Below are positions 7,032-14,535 of a stretch of 14,849 bases of DNA, piece by piece. Position 1 is the stretch's first letter. Each line of letters begins with the position of its first letter. The notes beneath the pieces were generated by a model. It had not been told where the DNA came from. It saw nothing but the letters and a program-made list of their open reading frames with translations, and searched no databases. Location of the stretch: positions 1 through 14,849 of the forward strand of contig JANYDM010000169.1 of the NCBI GenBank assembly GCA_025363575.1. The letters run 5' to 3'. Origin of the DNA: Betaproteobacteria bacterium. GTDB lineage: Bacteria > Pseudomonadota > Gammaproteobacteria > Burkholderiales > SG8-41. The translations under genes and the position numbers were made by a program.

Positions 7032-8069
7032 ATGAACGTGCAACACTTTTTTCGTCTTATGCTCGCGCTGGCCTGCGCGCTCGCGTGGCAGGCGGCCGGC
7101 GCGCAGAACGTCAGGATCACGCCGCTCGGCACTCACGAGGGCGAACTCTGCTCGCGCGATCGGGCCACCATTTTCGAAGACCCGACAGGCGTGCGCATCC
7201 TCTACGACGTGGGCCAGTCGGTGACGGGAGGTGAAGACCCGCGCCTGGGGACGATACACGTCGTGCTGCTCACGCATGCGCATACCGATCATATCGGCGA
7301 CCAGAAACTTGCCGCGCTCAATGCGGGCACGTGCGACAGCCCGAAGCTGATTTCGGCACTGCCAAACTCGAATACCGCCGACGTTGCGGCGGCGAAAAAC
7401 CCGTCGCTCATCATGATCCGCAACATGGCGTTTTTCCTCGCGAAGAAAATCCAGAACATCCGCGGCAAGCCGACCGGCACTTGCGCCGAGCCGGGCGGTG
7501 CGATTGCAGCAGTTCAAACGGCGCCGTGCATCGCGCCCATCGAATTGGGCGGAACGAAAATCGTGAAGGTGGCGGGTGCGGCGAACGGCGTCGAGATAAC
7601 CACGGTGTTCGCCTCGCACGACAGCACGCTCATCCGCGAGCTGCTGACCGACGCGCAGCAGAAGGCATTGGCGCCGGACAACATCAGCGTAAGCCTCGGC
7701 ACGCCGAGCGGCTATATCGTGAAATTCACTAACGGGCTCAAAGTGTATCTGTCGGGAGATACCGGCCTGCATGGCGAAATGAAAACCGTGATACATGATT
7801 ATCACCGCCCGAATCTTGCGCTGTTCAATCTCGGCCCGAACGCCATCGATTCGCCGGCGGCAGCCTTTGCGATCAACGATCTCGTGCAGCCGGTGGCGGT
7901 AATCGTGTCGCATCCAAACGAGGCCGTGACGAGCGGCGGCAAAATCCTGCCGCAATCGCGCACCCAGCAATTCGTGAGCCTGGTCAAAGGCCGCCCTGTT
8001 TATCCGGCGATCAGCGGACGCACGATGGAGTTCGACGGCAGCGCGAATTGCGTGACCGGCTGCTGGTAA
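7032..8069 (+). CDS. Exported metallo-beta-lactamase-fold hydrolase
   Basis: A 345-residue protein with a signal peptide (residues 1-24, ending AGA-QN). The metal-binding motif HAHTDH is at 82-87, followed by His196 (ASHDS), Asp243 (SGDTG) and His294 (SHPNE), so a dinuclear metal site appears complete. The fold covers lactonases, phosphodiesterases and other hydrolases. The YLSGDTG arrangement resembles the UlaG/RNase Z-like branches, but the substrate cannot be assigned. Six cysteines (40, 101, 151, 166, 340, 344) could form disulfides in the periplasm. GAGGAGA overlaps the preceding stop codon and serves as ribosome binding site. It is the third gene of the hydrolase operon. Confidence 0.86.
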   Translation: MNVQHFFRLMLALACALAWQAAGAQNVRITPLGTHEGELCSRDRATIFEDPTGVRILYDVGQSVTGGEDPRLGTIHVVLLTHAHTDHIGDQKLAALNAGTCDSPKLISALPNSNTADVAAAKNPSLIMIRNMAFFLAKKIQNIRGKPTGTCAEPGGAIAAVQTAPCIAPIELGGTKIVKVAGAANGVEITTVFASHDSTLIRELLTDAQQKALAPDNISVSLGTPSGYIVKFTNGLKVYLSGDTGLHGEMKTVIHDYHRPNLALFNLGPNAIDSPAAAFAINDLVQPVAVIVSHPNEAVTSGGKILPQSRTQQFVSLVKGRPVYPAISGRTMEFDGSANCVTGCW

Positions 8070-8086
8070 CCAGGGGAGACGCCGAC

Positions 8087-9463
8087 ATGTATCGTCATAC
8101 ACTCGCATTGTGCGGGCTGCTCGTAGCGGCCCAATTCATGGCGCCGGCGTACAGCCAGCCGACACCCGAAGCAGTGCTGTATGAGGGCGCGCGGTTGATT
8201 CCCGGCGACGGCAGCGCTGCGATCGACGATTCGGCGTTTCTGGTCGAGCGTGGCGTCATTACCCGCATCGGGCGCAAGGGCGGGCTCAGTGCGGCAGGGG
8301 GCATCAAGCGCGTCGATCTCACCGGCAAGACGGTGATGCCGGCGCTCATCAATGCGCACGGGCATCCGGGCTTCCAGAAAGGCCTCACCTACGCCGCCGC
8401 AAATTACACGCGCGAGAACATCATGGATGACCTCAATCGCGCGCTGTATTTCGGCGTCGCAGCCGTGATGTCGCAGGGCATCGAGAAGGGTGAGATCGCT
8501 TTCGAAATCCGTGCCGACCAGGCGGCGGGCAAGCTGGGCGGAGCACGGTTACTGGTGGCCGGCCGCGGCATCGGCGCGCCCAACGCGGGACCCGGTGCGC
8601 CCGCGTATGCCGGTATTGCGTACGAAGTTACGACCGAAGCGGAAATGCGGCGCGCGGTGCAGGAGCAGGCCGCGAAGAAAGTGAACGGCATCAAGATCTG
8701 GGTCGACGATCGCGGCGGACGCGCGCCGCGCCTGAGCACGGTGCTGTTTCGCGCGGGCATCGACGAGGGCCACAAGCTGGGGCTGCCGGTCACCGCACAT
8801 GTCTACTATCATGTTGACGCCGTCGATCTGGTCGACGCCGGCATCAACAGCCTCGCGCACCTGGTGCGCGACAAGGAAATGGACGACGCGCTCGTGGCGG
8901 CAATCGTGAAGCGCAATGTTTACGTCATGCCCAATCTCGGCGGCGCCGAGCGCGCGCAATATACGAGCCCGCCCGCATGGATCGACGAGCCGAATCTGGT
9001 CGCGCTGCTCGATGAAACGGTGGCGCCCGACGTGATCGCGCGCATGAGGGCTGCGTTCACCGGCCGCGACCCGGCAGCGACGTCACGCGCGCGCGCGATT
9101 TACGCGAACATGCAGAAGAGCCTCGCGAAACTCAATGCCGCCGGCGCGCGCATCATACTCGGCAGCGACACGGGCCTGGAAGATCATTTTTTCGGTTATG
9201 CCGAGCAGCGCGAACTCGAGCAAATGGCCGCCGCCGGCATGACGCCCGCGCAGGTGATCGTCGCCGCGACCAGCCGGCCCGCGGAATTTCTCGGGCTGAA
9301 GAACACCGGCGCGCTCGCGCCGGGCAAGAGCGCCGATTTTCTGGTGCTCGATGGCAACCCGCTCGACGACATCCGGAACACGCGGCGCATTGCGAAAATC
9401 TACGTCGGCGGCAAGGAAGTCGACCGCGCCGCGCTGCGCGCGAGTCTCGAGAAAAACCGCTGA
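8087..9463 (+). CDS. Exported metal-dependent amidohydrolase (imidazolonepropionase-like)
   Basis: A 458-residue protein with a signal peptide (residues 1-23, ending AYS-QP). Motifs in order: His91-Gly-His93 after VMPALINA, a candidate carbamylated Lys203 in GIKIWVDD, His238 (VTAHVYYH), His258 (NSLAHLV) and Asp361 (LGSDTG). This is a full metal-ligand set of the amidohydrolase superfamily, followed by the usual C-terminal beta-sandwich end (GKSADFLVLDGNPLDDI). It would hydrolyse an amide, lactam or ester bond of a small molecule. ATG 8087 was chosen over an in-frame start at 8048 because it begins the signal peptide and has AGGGGAGA at 8072-8079; the earlier start would overlap the previous gene. 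Last gene of the operon; the 20 bases to the convergent DoxX gene hold no clear terminator. Confidence 0.88.
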   Translation: MYRHTLALCGLLVAAQFMAPAYSQPTPEAVLYEGARLIPGDGSAAIDDSAFLVERGVITRIGRKGGLSAAGGIKRVDLTGKTVMPALINAHGHPGFQKGLTYAAANYTRENIMDDLNRALYFGVAAVMSQGIEKGEIAFEIRADQAAGKLGGARLLVAGRGIGAPNAGPGAPAYAGIAYEVTTEAEMRRAVQEQAAKKVNGIKIWVDDRGGRAPRLSTVLFRAGIDEGHKLGLPVTAHVYYHVDAVDLVDAGINSLAHLVRDKEMDDALVAAIVKRNVYVMPNLGGAERAQYTSPPAWIDEPNLVALLDETVAPDVIARMRAAFTGRDPAATSRARAIYANMQKSLAKLNAAGARIILGSDTGLEDHFFGYAEQRELEQMAAAGMTPAQVIVAATSRPAEFLGLKNTGALAPGKSADFLVLDGNPLDDIRNTRRIAKIYVGGKEVDRAALRASLEKNR

Positions 9464-9483
9464 CGGGTGCGGCCTGAGGCGCG

Positions 9484-9879
9484 CTAGTTGAATCGCCCGC
9501 CGGCGCCGCCGACGCTGTAGCGGCCGGCGCCGAGACACACGATCGCGAGCGCGGTGAAGAAATACATCCCTTGCAGTTCGAGCGCCCACCCGCCGGTGTT
9601 GGACAGCGTGAAAAACTGGCTCGTGTGCACGAGCAGCACCGCCACTGCCATGTTGATCACGACGACCAATGCCGCCCCGCGCGTCCACAGGCCGAGAATC
9701 AGCAGGAGCGGTGCAAGCACTTCACCAACGTAGACGAGATAGCCCGCGGCTTCCGGCAGGCCGGCTTTGGTCATGAGCCCGAGGACGAACGCAGGGCCGT
9801 TGATAACTTTCGATACGCCGTGACACAGAATCAATGCGCCGAGCACGACTCTCAAAATCAGCTTGCCGACATCGTTCAT
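9484..9879 (-). CDS. DoxX family membrane protein
   Basis: A 131-residue protein with four hydrophobic segments (about 6-24, 46-64, 68-86 and 103-120). The pattern LRVVLGALILCHGVSKVING at the start and YLVYVGEVLAPLLLILGLWTR in the middle is typical of the DoxX/DoxD-like family. Members include a subunit of an archaeal thiosulfate:quinone oxidoreductase and thiol-redox-linked proteins in mycobacteria; the role here is not known. It lies 58 bases downstream of the GST gene on the same strand and is probably co-transcribed with it. A GGGGGCC stretch precedes ATG 9879, so the ribosome binding site is weak. Confidence 0.83.
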   Translation of the reverse strand: MNDVGKLILRVVLGALILCHGVSKVINGPAFVLGLMTKAGLPEAAGYLVYVGEVLAPLLLILGLWTRGAALVVVINMAVAVLLVHTSQFFTLSNTGGWALELQGMYFFTALAIVCLGAGRYSVGGAGGRFN

Positions 9880-9937
9880 GGCTGGCCCCCGCGAGTTTTC
9901 GTTGGAGTTTCGTTATTGTGCGCTCAATGCAATTAAA

Positions 9938-10567
9938 TTACTTCACCAATATGCTGTCTTCGCTGACCAGGACTTTTTTGACCGCGGGCCGCTTCAACAT
10001 GCGTTCCTTGAACGCGGTGTAGTTGGCGAGGTCCTTCATCGGCAGCTCGGCGCGCAGGCCCCAGCCGTAAAACACCAGCGCGTAGCAATCGGCGACGGAA
10101 AAGTCCTTGCCCATGATCCAGTCCTTGCCCGCGAGCAGGGAATCGATTTCCTGCACGCTGGTCCAGAACGTTTTCTTGCCGGTTTCTTTGACGCCCGGCT
10201 GCGCCGCGGCGTCCGGCGCGAAGCGCTCGGGCCGCATGTAGTGCGTATATGACGGGTGCACGATGTTCGAGAACCACGCCATGGTCGAAATGCAGCGCGC
10301 CAGCTCGAACGGGTCCGTCGGGATCAGTTTCTTCGCGGGGAACGTCGTTGCCAGGTACGTGAGGATCGCGGTGTTCTCGGTCAGGATTTTGCCGTCGACG
10401 TCGAGCGCGGGCACCTTGCCGCGCGGATTGATCTTGAGATATTCCGCGGTCTTCTGCTCGCCCTTGGGCAGCATGATCGGCTTCTCGACGTACTGCGCGC
10501 CGGTTTCTTCGAGCGCCATATGCGAAGCGGTCGAACAGGCGCCGGGGCAAAAATAAAGCGTCAGCAT
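9938..10567 (-). CDS. Glutathione S-transferase family protein (beta-class-like)
   Basis: A 209-residue two-domain protein. The thioredoxin-like N-terminal domain begins MLTLYFCPGACSTASHMALE, where Cys11 matches the active-site cysteine of beta-class GSTs. It continues with NPRGKVPAL (cis-proline region) and LTENTAIL, the glutathione-binding turn. The helical C-terminal domain carries SVADCYALVF. It would conjugate or reduce substrates with glutathione in the cytoplasm. ATG 10567 was chosen because the conserved fold starts there and AGGAG lies at 10575-10579 on this strand; the frame is open upstream to 10675 without family similarity. A TATAAT on this strand lies at 10644-10649. DoxX follows on the same strand. 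Confidence 0.87.
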   Translation of the reverse strand: MLTLYFCPGACSTASHMALEETGAQYVEKPIMLPKGEQKTAEYLKINPRGKVPALDVDGKILTENTAILTYLATTFPAKKLIPTDPFELARCISTMAWFSNIVHPSYTHYMRPERFAPDAAAQPGVKETGKKTFWTSVQEIDSLLAGKDWIMGKDFSVADCYALVFYGWGLRAELPMKDLANYTAFKERMLKRPAVKKVLVSEDSILVK

Positions 10568-10643
10568 GGGTAGAACTCCTAACAGGGTAGATGGTTGAAC
10601 GGGGAACGGCCGGCGAACTCGCGCAGCCGCTATTGGCCTGACG

Positions 10644-10649
10644 ATTATA
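10644..10649 (-). promoter_or_regulatory. Possible -10 box for the GST/DoxX transcript
   Basis: A perfect TATAAT is read on the minus strand about 77 bases upstream of the GST start codon, in the divergent spacer between the GST and Bug genes. No recognisable -35 box lies 16-18 bases further upstream, so the call rests on the -10 hexamer alone. Confidence 0.33.
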
Positions 10650-10694
10650 AACTGCGGCGAGGCCGGCGGGCGCACGGATTCGCGCGACTCGCGC

Positions 10695-10700
10695 TATGAT
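10695..10700 (+). promoter_or_regulatory. Possible -10 box for the Bug-family gene
   Basis: TATGAT matches the -10 consensus at five of six bases and lies 35 bases before ATG 10735. A transcript would then have a short leader containing GGAGGA. No convincing -35 box is seen. Confidence 0.25.
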
Positions 10701-10734
10701 GCGTGCCAAGCGGGGTCCCCCCGGAGGAGGGCGC

Positions 10735-11691
10735 ATGAAGCCATACGCCGTAATCTGTATCGCGGCATTGTTGACCGTCGTTGGCGCGCAGGCGGCGCAG
10801 CAGGACTATCCGGTGCGTCCCGTGCGCCTGCTCGTGCCGCAGGCGGCGGGCGGCAGCAACGACATCATGGCGCGCAATGTTGCCAACCATCTCACGCAGA
10901 CATTCGGCAAGCAGGTCGTGGTCGACAACCGGCCGGGCGCCGAAGGCATCATAGGCACCGAGATCGTCGCGCGCTCGGCGCCCGACGGCTATACGCTGCT
11001 GCTGGCTTCGGCCGCATTCACGATGAATCCGGCGGTGCGCAAGCTGCCGTACGATTCGCTGGCCGCGTTTGACTGGGTCGCAAAGCTCGGCACCGGCCCG
11101 ACCGTGCTCACGGTCGGCCCGTTGCTGCCGGTAAACACGGTCAAGGAAATTCTCGCGATCGGAAAAGACAAACCGGGTGTGGTCACGATGGCGAGCGCCG
11201 GCGGATTCCAGCATTTCGGCACCGCGCTTTTCAGGAGCCTCTCCGGCGTCGACTTCACGATACTGCTCTACAAAGGCGGCTTTCCGGCGATGATAGACGT
11301 GATGGGCGGGCAGGCGCACATGACGGTCGGCTCCATCGTGCAGTCGATCCCGCATATCCGTTCCGGCAAACTAAAACCGATCGCGACCGGCGGCATCACG
11401 CGCGCAGCGACGCTGCCCGACTTGCCTACCATTGCCGAGTCCGGCGTGCCCGGTTACGACGCGAGCAACTGGTGGGCGGTAGCGGCGCCGGCCGGCACAC
11501 CCGCAAATATCATGGCGAAACTCAATGCGGCGATTGCGGCGTACCTGAAAATGCCCGAAACGCAGAAGCGCTTTACCAATGAAGGCGCTGAAGTCGATAT
11601 AAAAACGCCCGCTGAAATCCGAAGGATGATTCCGCTCGACATGGCAAAATGGGCGCGCGTTGCAAAAGAAGCGGGTATGCGCGCTGAGTAG
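10735..11691 (+). CDS. Bug/TctC-family periplasmic solute-binding protein
   Basis: A 318-residue protein with a signal peptide (residues 1-20, ending AQA). The conserved N-terminal features are YPVRPVRLLVPQAAGGSND and FGKQVVVDNRPGAEGIIGTE, then SAPDGYTLLL. The C-terminal half has the usual LPDLPTIAESGVPGYDASNW motif. These proteins capture carboxylates or related small acids in the periplasm for tripartite tricarboxylate transporters. They are greatly expanded in Burkholderiales, usually as orphans, and no tctA/tctB membrane genes are present here either. ATG 10735 was preferred to the in-frame ATGs at 10696/10699 because GGAGGA (10723-10728) and the signal peptide fit it. It is divergent from the GST gene. 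Confidence 0.88.
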   Translation: MKPYAVICIAALLTVVGAQAAQQDYPVRPVRLLVPQAAGGSNDIMARNVANHLTQTFGKQVVVDNRPGAEGIIGTEIVARSAPDGYTLLLASAAFTMNPAVRKLPYDSLAAFDWVAKLGTGPTVLTVGPLLPVNTVKEILAIGKDKPGVVTMASAGGFQHFGTALFRSLSGVDFTILLYKGGFPAMIDVMGGQAHMTVGSIVQSIPHIRSGKLKPIATGGITRAATLPDLPTIAESGVPGYDASNWWAVAAPAGTPANIMAKLNAAIAAYLKMPETQKRFTNEGAEVDIKTPAEIRRMIPLDMAKWARVAKEAGMRAE

Positions 11692-11746
11692 TGCGCCGCG
11701 TCGTGCGCGAGGCGGGGATCACGGCGGGTTAGCCGCGGGAGTGAGT

Positions 11747-12070
11747 GTGGCGCACAATCACCATCATGTGTATGTCGTCCTGTTATCGAAGGATGTTCTT
11801 TTCGAGCCGAAATTCAAAAAGTGCAATCCCGATTACGATCCGGCGAAGCCCTGCGTTTACGTAGGCATGACGGGGCTGGATCCGGATTCCAGGTTTGATA
11901 AGCACAAGGCCGGCGTGCGCGCGAATCGCTATGTGCAAAAGTACGGGCAGCGTCTGTTGCCCGAGTTGTACGAGTGCTACAACCCGCTGCCCTACGCGGC
12001 CGCGTGCGAAATGGAAATCGAACTCGCGATTTCCTTGCGCGAAGCCGGTTATGGCGTCTGGCAGGCGTAA
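11747..12070 (+). CDS. Small stand-alone GIY-YIG-like nuclease-domain protein
   Basis: 107 residues from GTG 11747. The first strand HHVYVVLLS (6-14) and CVYVGMTG (36-43) take the places of the GIY and YIG motifs. They are followed by Arg49 and His53 in DSRFDKHKAG and by a glutamate-rich helix CEMEIELAISL (87-97) where the metal-binding Glu is expected. This matches the order of catalytic elements in GIY-YIG domains, with an insert of about 20 residues between the first two motifs. The domain accounts for nearly the whole protein. GTG 11747 has GGGAG five bases upstream; the frame remains open back to a TTG at 11660 inside the Bug gene, but that part is arginine-rich and shows no domain. The last codons (Trp-Gln-Ala-stop) lie in the first copy of a tandem repeat, so the C-terminus may have been altered. 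DNA target and role are unknown. Confidence 0.62.
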   Translation: MAHNHHHVYVVLLSKDVLFEPKFKKCNPDYDPAKPCVYVGMTGLDPDSRFDKHKAGVRANRYVQKYGQRLLPELYECYNPLPYAAACEMEIELAISLREAGYGVWQA

Positions 12071-12145
12071 AGCTTCTGAACGCCTACGTTGTCCGGCAGG
12101 CGTATAGATCTGAACGCCCAAGTTATCCGGCAGGCGTAAAGCTTA
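12060..12145. repeat. Tandem repeat, about 35 bp, 2.5 copies
   Basis: Copies start at 12060 (35 bases), 12095 (34 bases) and 12129 (first 17 bases only). All begin GGCAGGCGTA. Copies 1 and 2 also share TCTGAACGCC and end GTTgTCC or GTTaTCC. Each full copy contains an inverted repeat GGCGT...ACGCC with a 10-11 base loop (12063-12085 with 6-base arms; 12099-12118). Copies 1 and 2 differ at about five positions plus one gap, so the duplication is not fresh. The first copy supplies the stop codon (12068-12070) of the GIY-YIG-like gene; the array ends 75 bases before the molybdenum hydroxylase start. Confidence 0.8.
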
Positions 12146-12220
12146 GCGTGCTTGCATCACGCATCACTTCCCGCATACTACGAGCTACCCCATCCGCTCA
12201 ATCACGAAAGCAAACGCATC

Positions 12221-14500
12221 ATGTCGCGTCGCGAAGACCATCGTTTGATCACCGGTCATGGCCGTTACACCGCTGACTGGAATCTGCCCGGGCAACTCCA
12301 CGCGGTTTTTCTGCGCGCCGACCGCGCACATGCCGAAATCGTGCGTCTCGATGCCACGCGCGCGCTTGCTCACCCCGGTGTGAAAGCCGTCTTCACCGGC
12401 GACGACATACGCGCGGCGGGTTTCAAGTCGCTGCCTAACGTCGTGAACTTCACCGGTAAAGACGGACGAGCGATGGCAAAACCGCTGCATCCGGTGCTCG
12501 CCCTTGGCCGCGTGCGGTTTGTCGGTGAAGCAATCGCGATGCTGGTCGCCGAGTCGGAGGCGATCGCTGAAGATGCGCGCGATCTGATCGACGTTGAATA
12601 TCGCGATCTTCCCGCAGCCGCTACGTTCGACGCTGCGGTCGCGGCCGGCGCGCCGCAATTGCATGCCGACATCTCCGGCAATCTTGCATTCGAATATGAA
12701 TCGGGTGATGCGGAGGCGGTGGCCGCAGCTTTCGCGCATGCAAAATACCTGAGCAAGCTCACGGTCGAAAGCCAGCGGCTCGTCGGCAATCCACTCGAGC
12801 CGCGGGCTTGCCTTGCGAACTGCGATGCAAGCAGCGGCAAATACACGCTGCATCTGCCGCTGCAGGGCATCGGCGGCATGCGCGGACAGTTGGCGGCGGT
12901 CACCGGCTTTGATAAGGGCAAGCTCGATATCGTCACCCAGGACGTTGGTGGCAGCTTCGGCGTGCGCGGCGCCGCGTATCCCGAATATTTCGCCGTGATG
13001 CTGGCGGCGCAAAAACTCGCACGCCCGGTCAAATGGGTCGGCACGCGCAGCGAAATGTTCACGACCGATTTTCAGGGCCGCGCGTTGTCACTGACCGGCG
13101 AGCTCGCACTGGACGCGAATGGCACCATGCTCGCGATTCGTTTCGACGATCGGGCGGATCTCGGCGCGTATGCGGCCGCGTTCGGGCCTTATATCGCGAC
13201 CAAGAATGTGACGATTACGATGGGCGGCGTCTATCGCATCCCTGCGATGTACACGCGCACGCGGCTCGCTTATACGAATGCAACGCCGGTGTCCGCGTAT
13301 CGCGGCGCAGGACGTCCCGATATTGCCTATGCGATCGAGCGTCTCGTCGATTTCGCTGCGCACGAACATGGTTTTGATCCGCTCGAACTGCGGCGGCGTA
13401 ATTTTATTGCGCGTTCAGCCATGCCGTACACAACGCCGAACGGCACTGTGTATGATTCAGGCGATTTTTCCGCAGTGATGAAAGATGCAGTTAAACGCGC
13501 GGACTGGTATGGTTTCGCGATGCGCCGCGCGCAAAGCGAGCTGGCCGGCAAATTGCGCGGCATCGGCATCGCAACTTATCTCGAAGCGGGCGGCGGCGGC
13601 AGCGCGCCCAAGGATCAGGTCGCGGCTGAATTCGACCACCACGGCCAAATCACATTGTACGCGGTCACGCATTCGTCGGGACAAGGCCATGAAACCGTCT
13701 TTCCCGAGATCGTCGCCGAAGCGCTCGGCATCGACACCGCGCATATCCGCTTTCATCCGCGCCCGCCCGACGCCACGCTCACCGGCAGCGGCACCGGCGG
13801 CTCGCGCGGCGCGCTGGGTACCGGCAGCGCATTTCGCGTGCTCGGCCAGTCCTTGATCGAACGCGCGCGTGCGCATGCGGCCGCGCAATTGAAAGTCGGC
13901 GAGAACGAATTGCGCTACAGCGACGGTACGTTTCACGCAGGCGACCGTTCGCTCGGCTTTCTGGAACTTGCGCGCGCGCTTGCGGGCGCCGTGCCGCATC
14001 CGCTCAACACGGTGGCTGAAGGCAGCTTTGGCGCGACTTATCCGAATGGCTGTCATGTCGCTGAAGTCGAGATCGATCCCGAAACCGGTAACGCGGTGAT
14101 TGCACGCTATACCGCGGTCGATGATCTCGGCAATGTCATCAATCCAGTACTGGTCGAAGGCCAGGTGCATGGCGGCGTGGTGCAGGGCGCGGGCCAGGTT
14201 TTTGGCGAGCATGCGATCTACGATGAAGCGACCGCGCAATTGCTGACCGGCAGCTTCCAGGATTACGCGATGCCGCGCGCAAGCTTGTTGCGCGAGATAG
14301 CGGTGCACGATCATCCAGTGCCGACGCCGACCAATGCGCTCGGCGCCAAAGGCGTCGGTGAATCAGGCTGCAGCGGTTCACTACCCGCGCTCGTCAACGC
14401 GACGATCGATGCGTTGCGCCCGCTCGGCATCACGCATCTCGACATGCCGTTCACGCCGTCGAAATTGTGGCACGCGATACGCGACGCACGAGCGCATTAA
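12221..14500 (+). CDS. Molybdenum hydroxylase large subunit (xanthine dehydrogenase / CoxL form II-like)
   Basis: A 759-residue protein covering the usual whole large subunit. The N-terminal aldehyde oxidase domain begins EDHRLITGHGRYTAD, and the molybdopterin-binding domain contains GGSFG (243-247). AYRGAGRP (359-366) is the signature of form II CO-dehydrogenase-like proteins, not the AYRCSFR of true CO dehydrogenases. GQGHE (487-491) and the C-terminal GVGESG with Glu714, the expected catalytic base, are also present. Such enzymes hydroxylate aldehydes, purines or N-heterocycles with water as oxygen donor. ATG 12221 was chosen because the family N-terminus aligns there; the frame is open upstream to TTG 12152, and neither start has a strong Shine-Dalgarno. 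The partner [2Fe-2S] and FAD subunit genes, normally adjacent, are absent on both sides. A terminator follows 11 bases after the stop. Confidence 0.88.
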   Translation: MSRREDHRLITGHGRYTADWNLPGQLHAVFLRADRAHAEIVRLDATRALAHPGVKAVFTGDDIRAAGFKSLPNVVNFTGKDGRAMAKPLHPVLALGRVRFVGEAIAMLVAESEAIAEDARDLIDVEYRDLPAAATFDAAVAAGAPQLHADISGNLAFEYESGDAEAVAAAFAHAKYLSKLTVESQRLVGNPLEPRACLANCDASSGKYTLHLPLQGIGGMRGQLAAVTGFDKGKLDIVTQDVGGSFGVRGAAYPEYFAVMLAAQKLARPVKWVGTRSEMFTTDFQGRALSLTGELALDANGTMLAIRFDDRADLGAYAAAFGPYIATKNVTITMGGVYRIPAMYTRTRLAYTNATPVSAYRGAGRPDIAYAIERLVDFAAHEHGFDPLELRRRNFIARSAMPYTTPNGTVYDSGDFSAVMKDAVKRADWYGFAMRRAQSELAGKLRGIGIATYLEAGGGGSAPKDQVAAEFDHHGQITLYAVTHSSGQGHETVFPEIVAEALGIDTAHIRFHPRPPDATLTGSGTGGSRGALGTGSAFRVLGQSLIERARAHAAAQLKVGENELRYSDGTFHAGDRSLGFLELARALAGAVPHPLNTVAEGSFGATYPNGCHVAEVEIDPETGNAVIARYTAVDDLGNVINPVLVEGQVHGGVVQGAGQVFGEHAIYDEATAQLLTGSFQDYAMPRASLLREIAVHDHPVPTPTNALGAKGVGESGCSGSLPALVNATIDALRPLGITHLDMPFTPSKLWHAIRDARAH

Positions 14501-14511
14501 ACGCGTAACTC

Positions 14512-14535
14512 GGTAGCTGCGCGGCTACCTTTTTT
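14512..14535 (+). terminator. Rho-independent terminator after the molybdenum hydroxylase gene
   Basis: GGTAGC / GCTACC (14512-14517 and 14524-14529) forms a 6-base stem with a 6-base loop, directly followed by six T residues (14530-14535). It begins 11 bases after the stop codon and closes this transcription unit with no coxS or coxM gene inside it. Confidence 0.8.

Noticed and set aside
4945..8069. Two beta-lactamase-named genes as an antibiotic resistance locus
   Set aside because: The motifs indicate broad hydrolase superfamilies; the serine enzyme lacks Tyr-x-Asn and KTG, and the metalloenzyme is not a typical class B enzyme in length or motif context.
6981..8108. Minus-strand open frame of 375 codons
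   Set aside because: It is antisense to the metallo-beta-lactamase-fold gene, whose motifs are unmistakable; the antisense product is Arg/His-rich with no recognisable domain.
12060..12145. Short repeats as a CRISPR array
   Set aside because: The units are contiguous with no unique spacers between them, and no cas gene is nearby.
13457..14314. Minus-strand open frame of 285 codons
   Set aside because: It is antisense to the conserved molybdopterin domain of the large subunit; no start signal or domain was seen.
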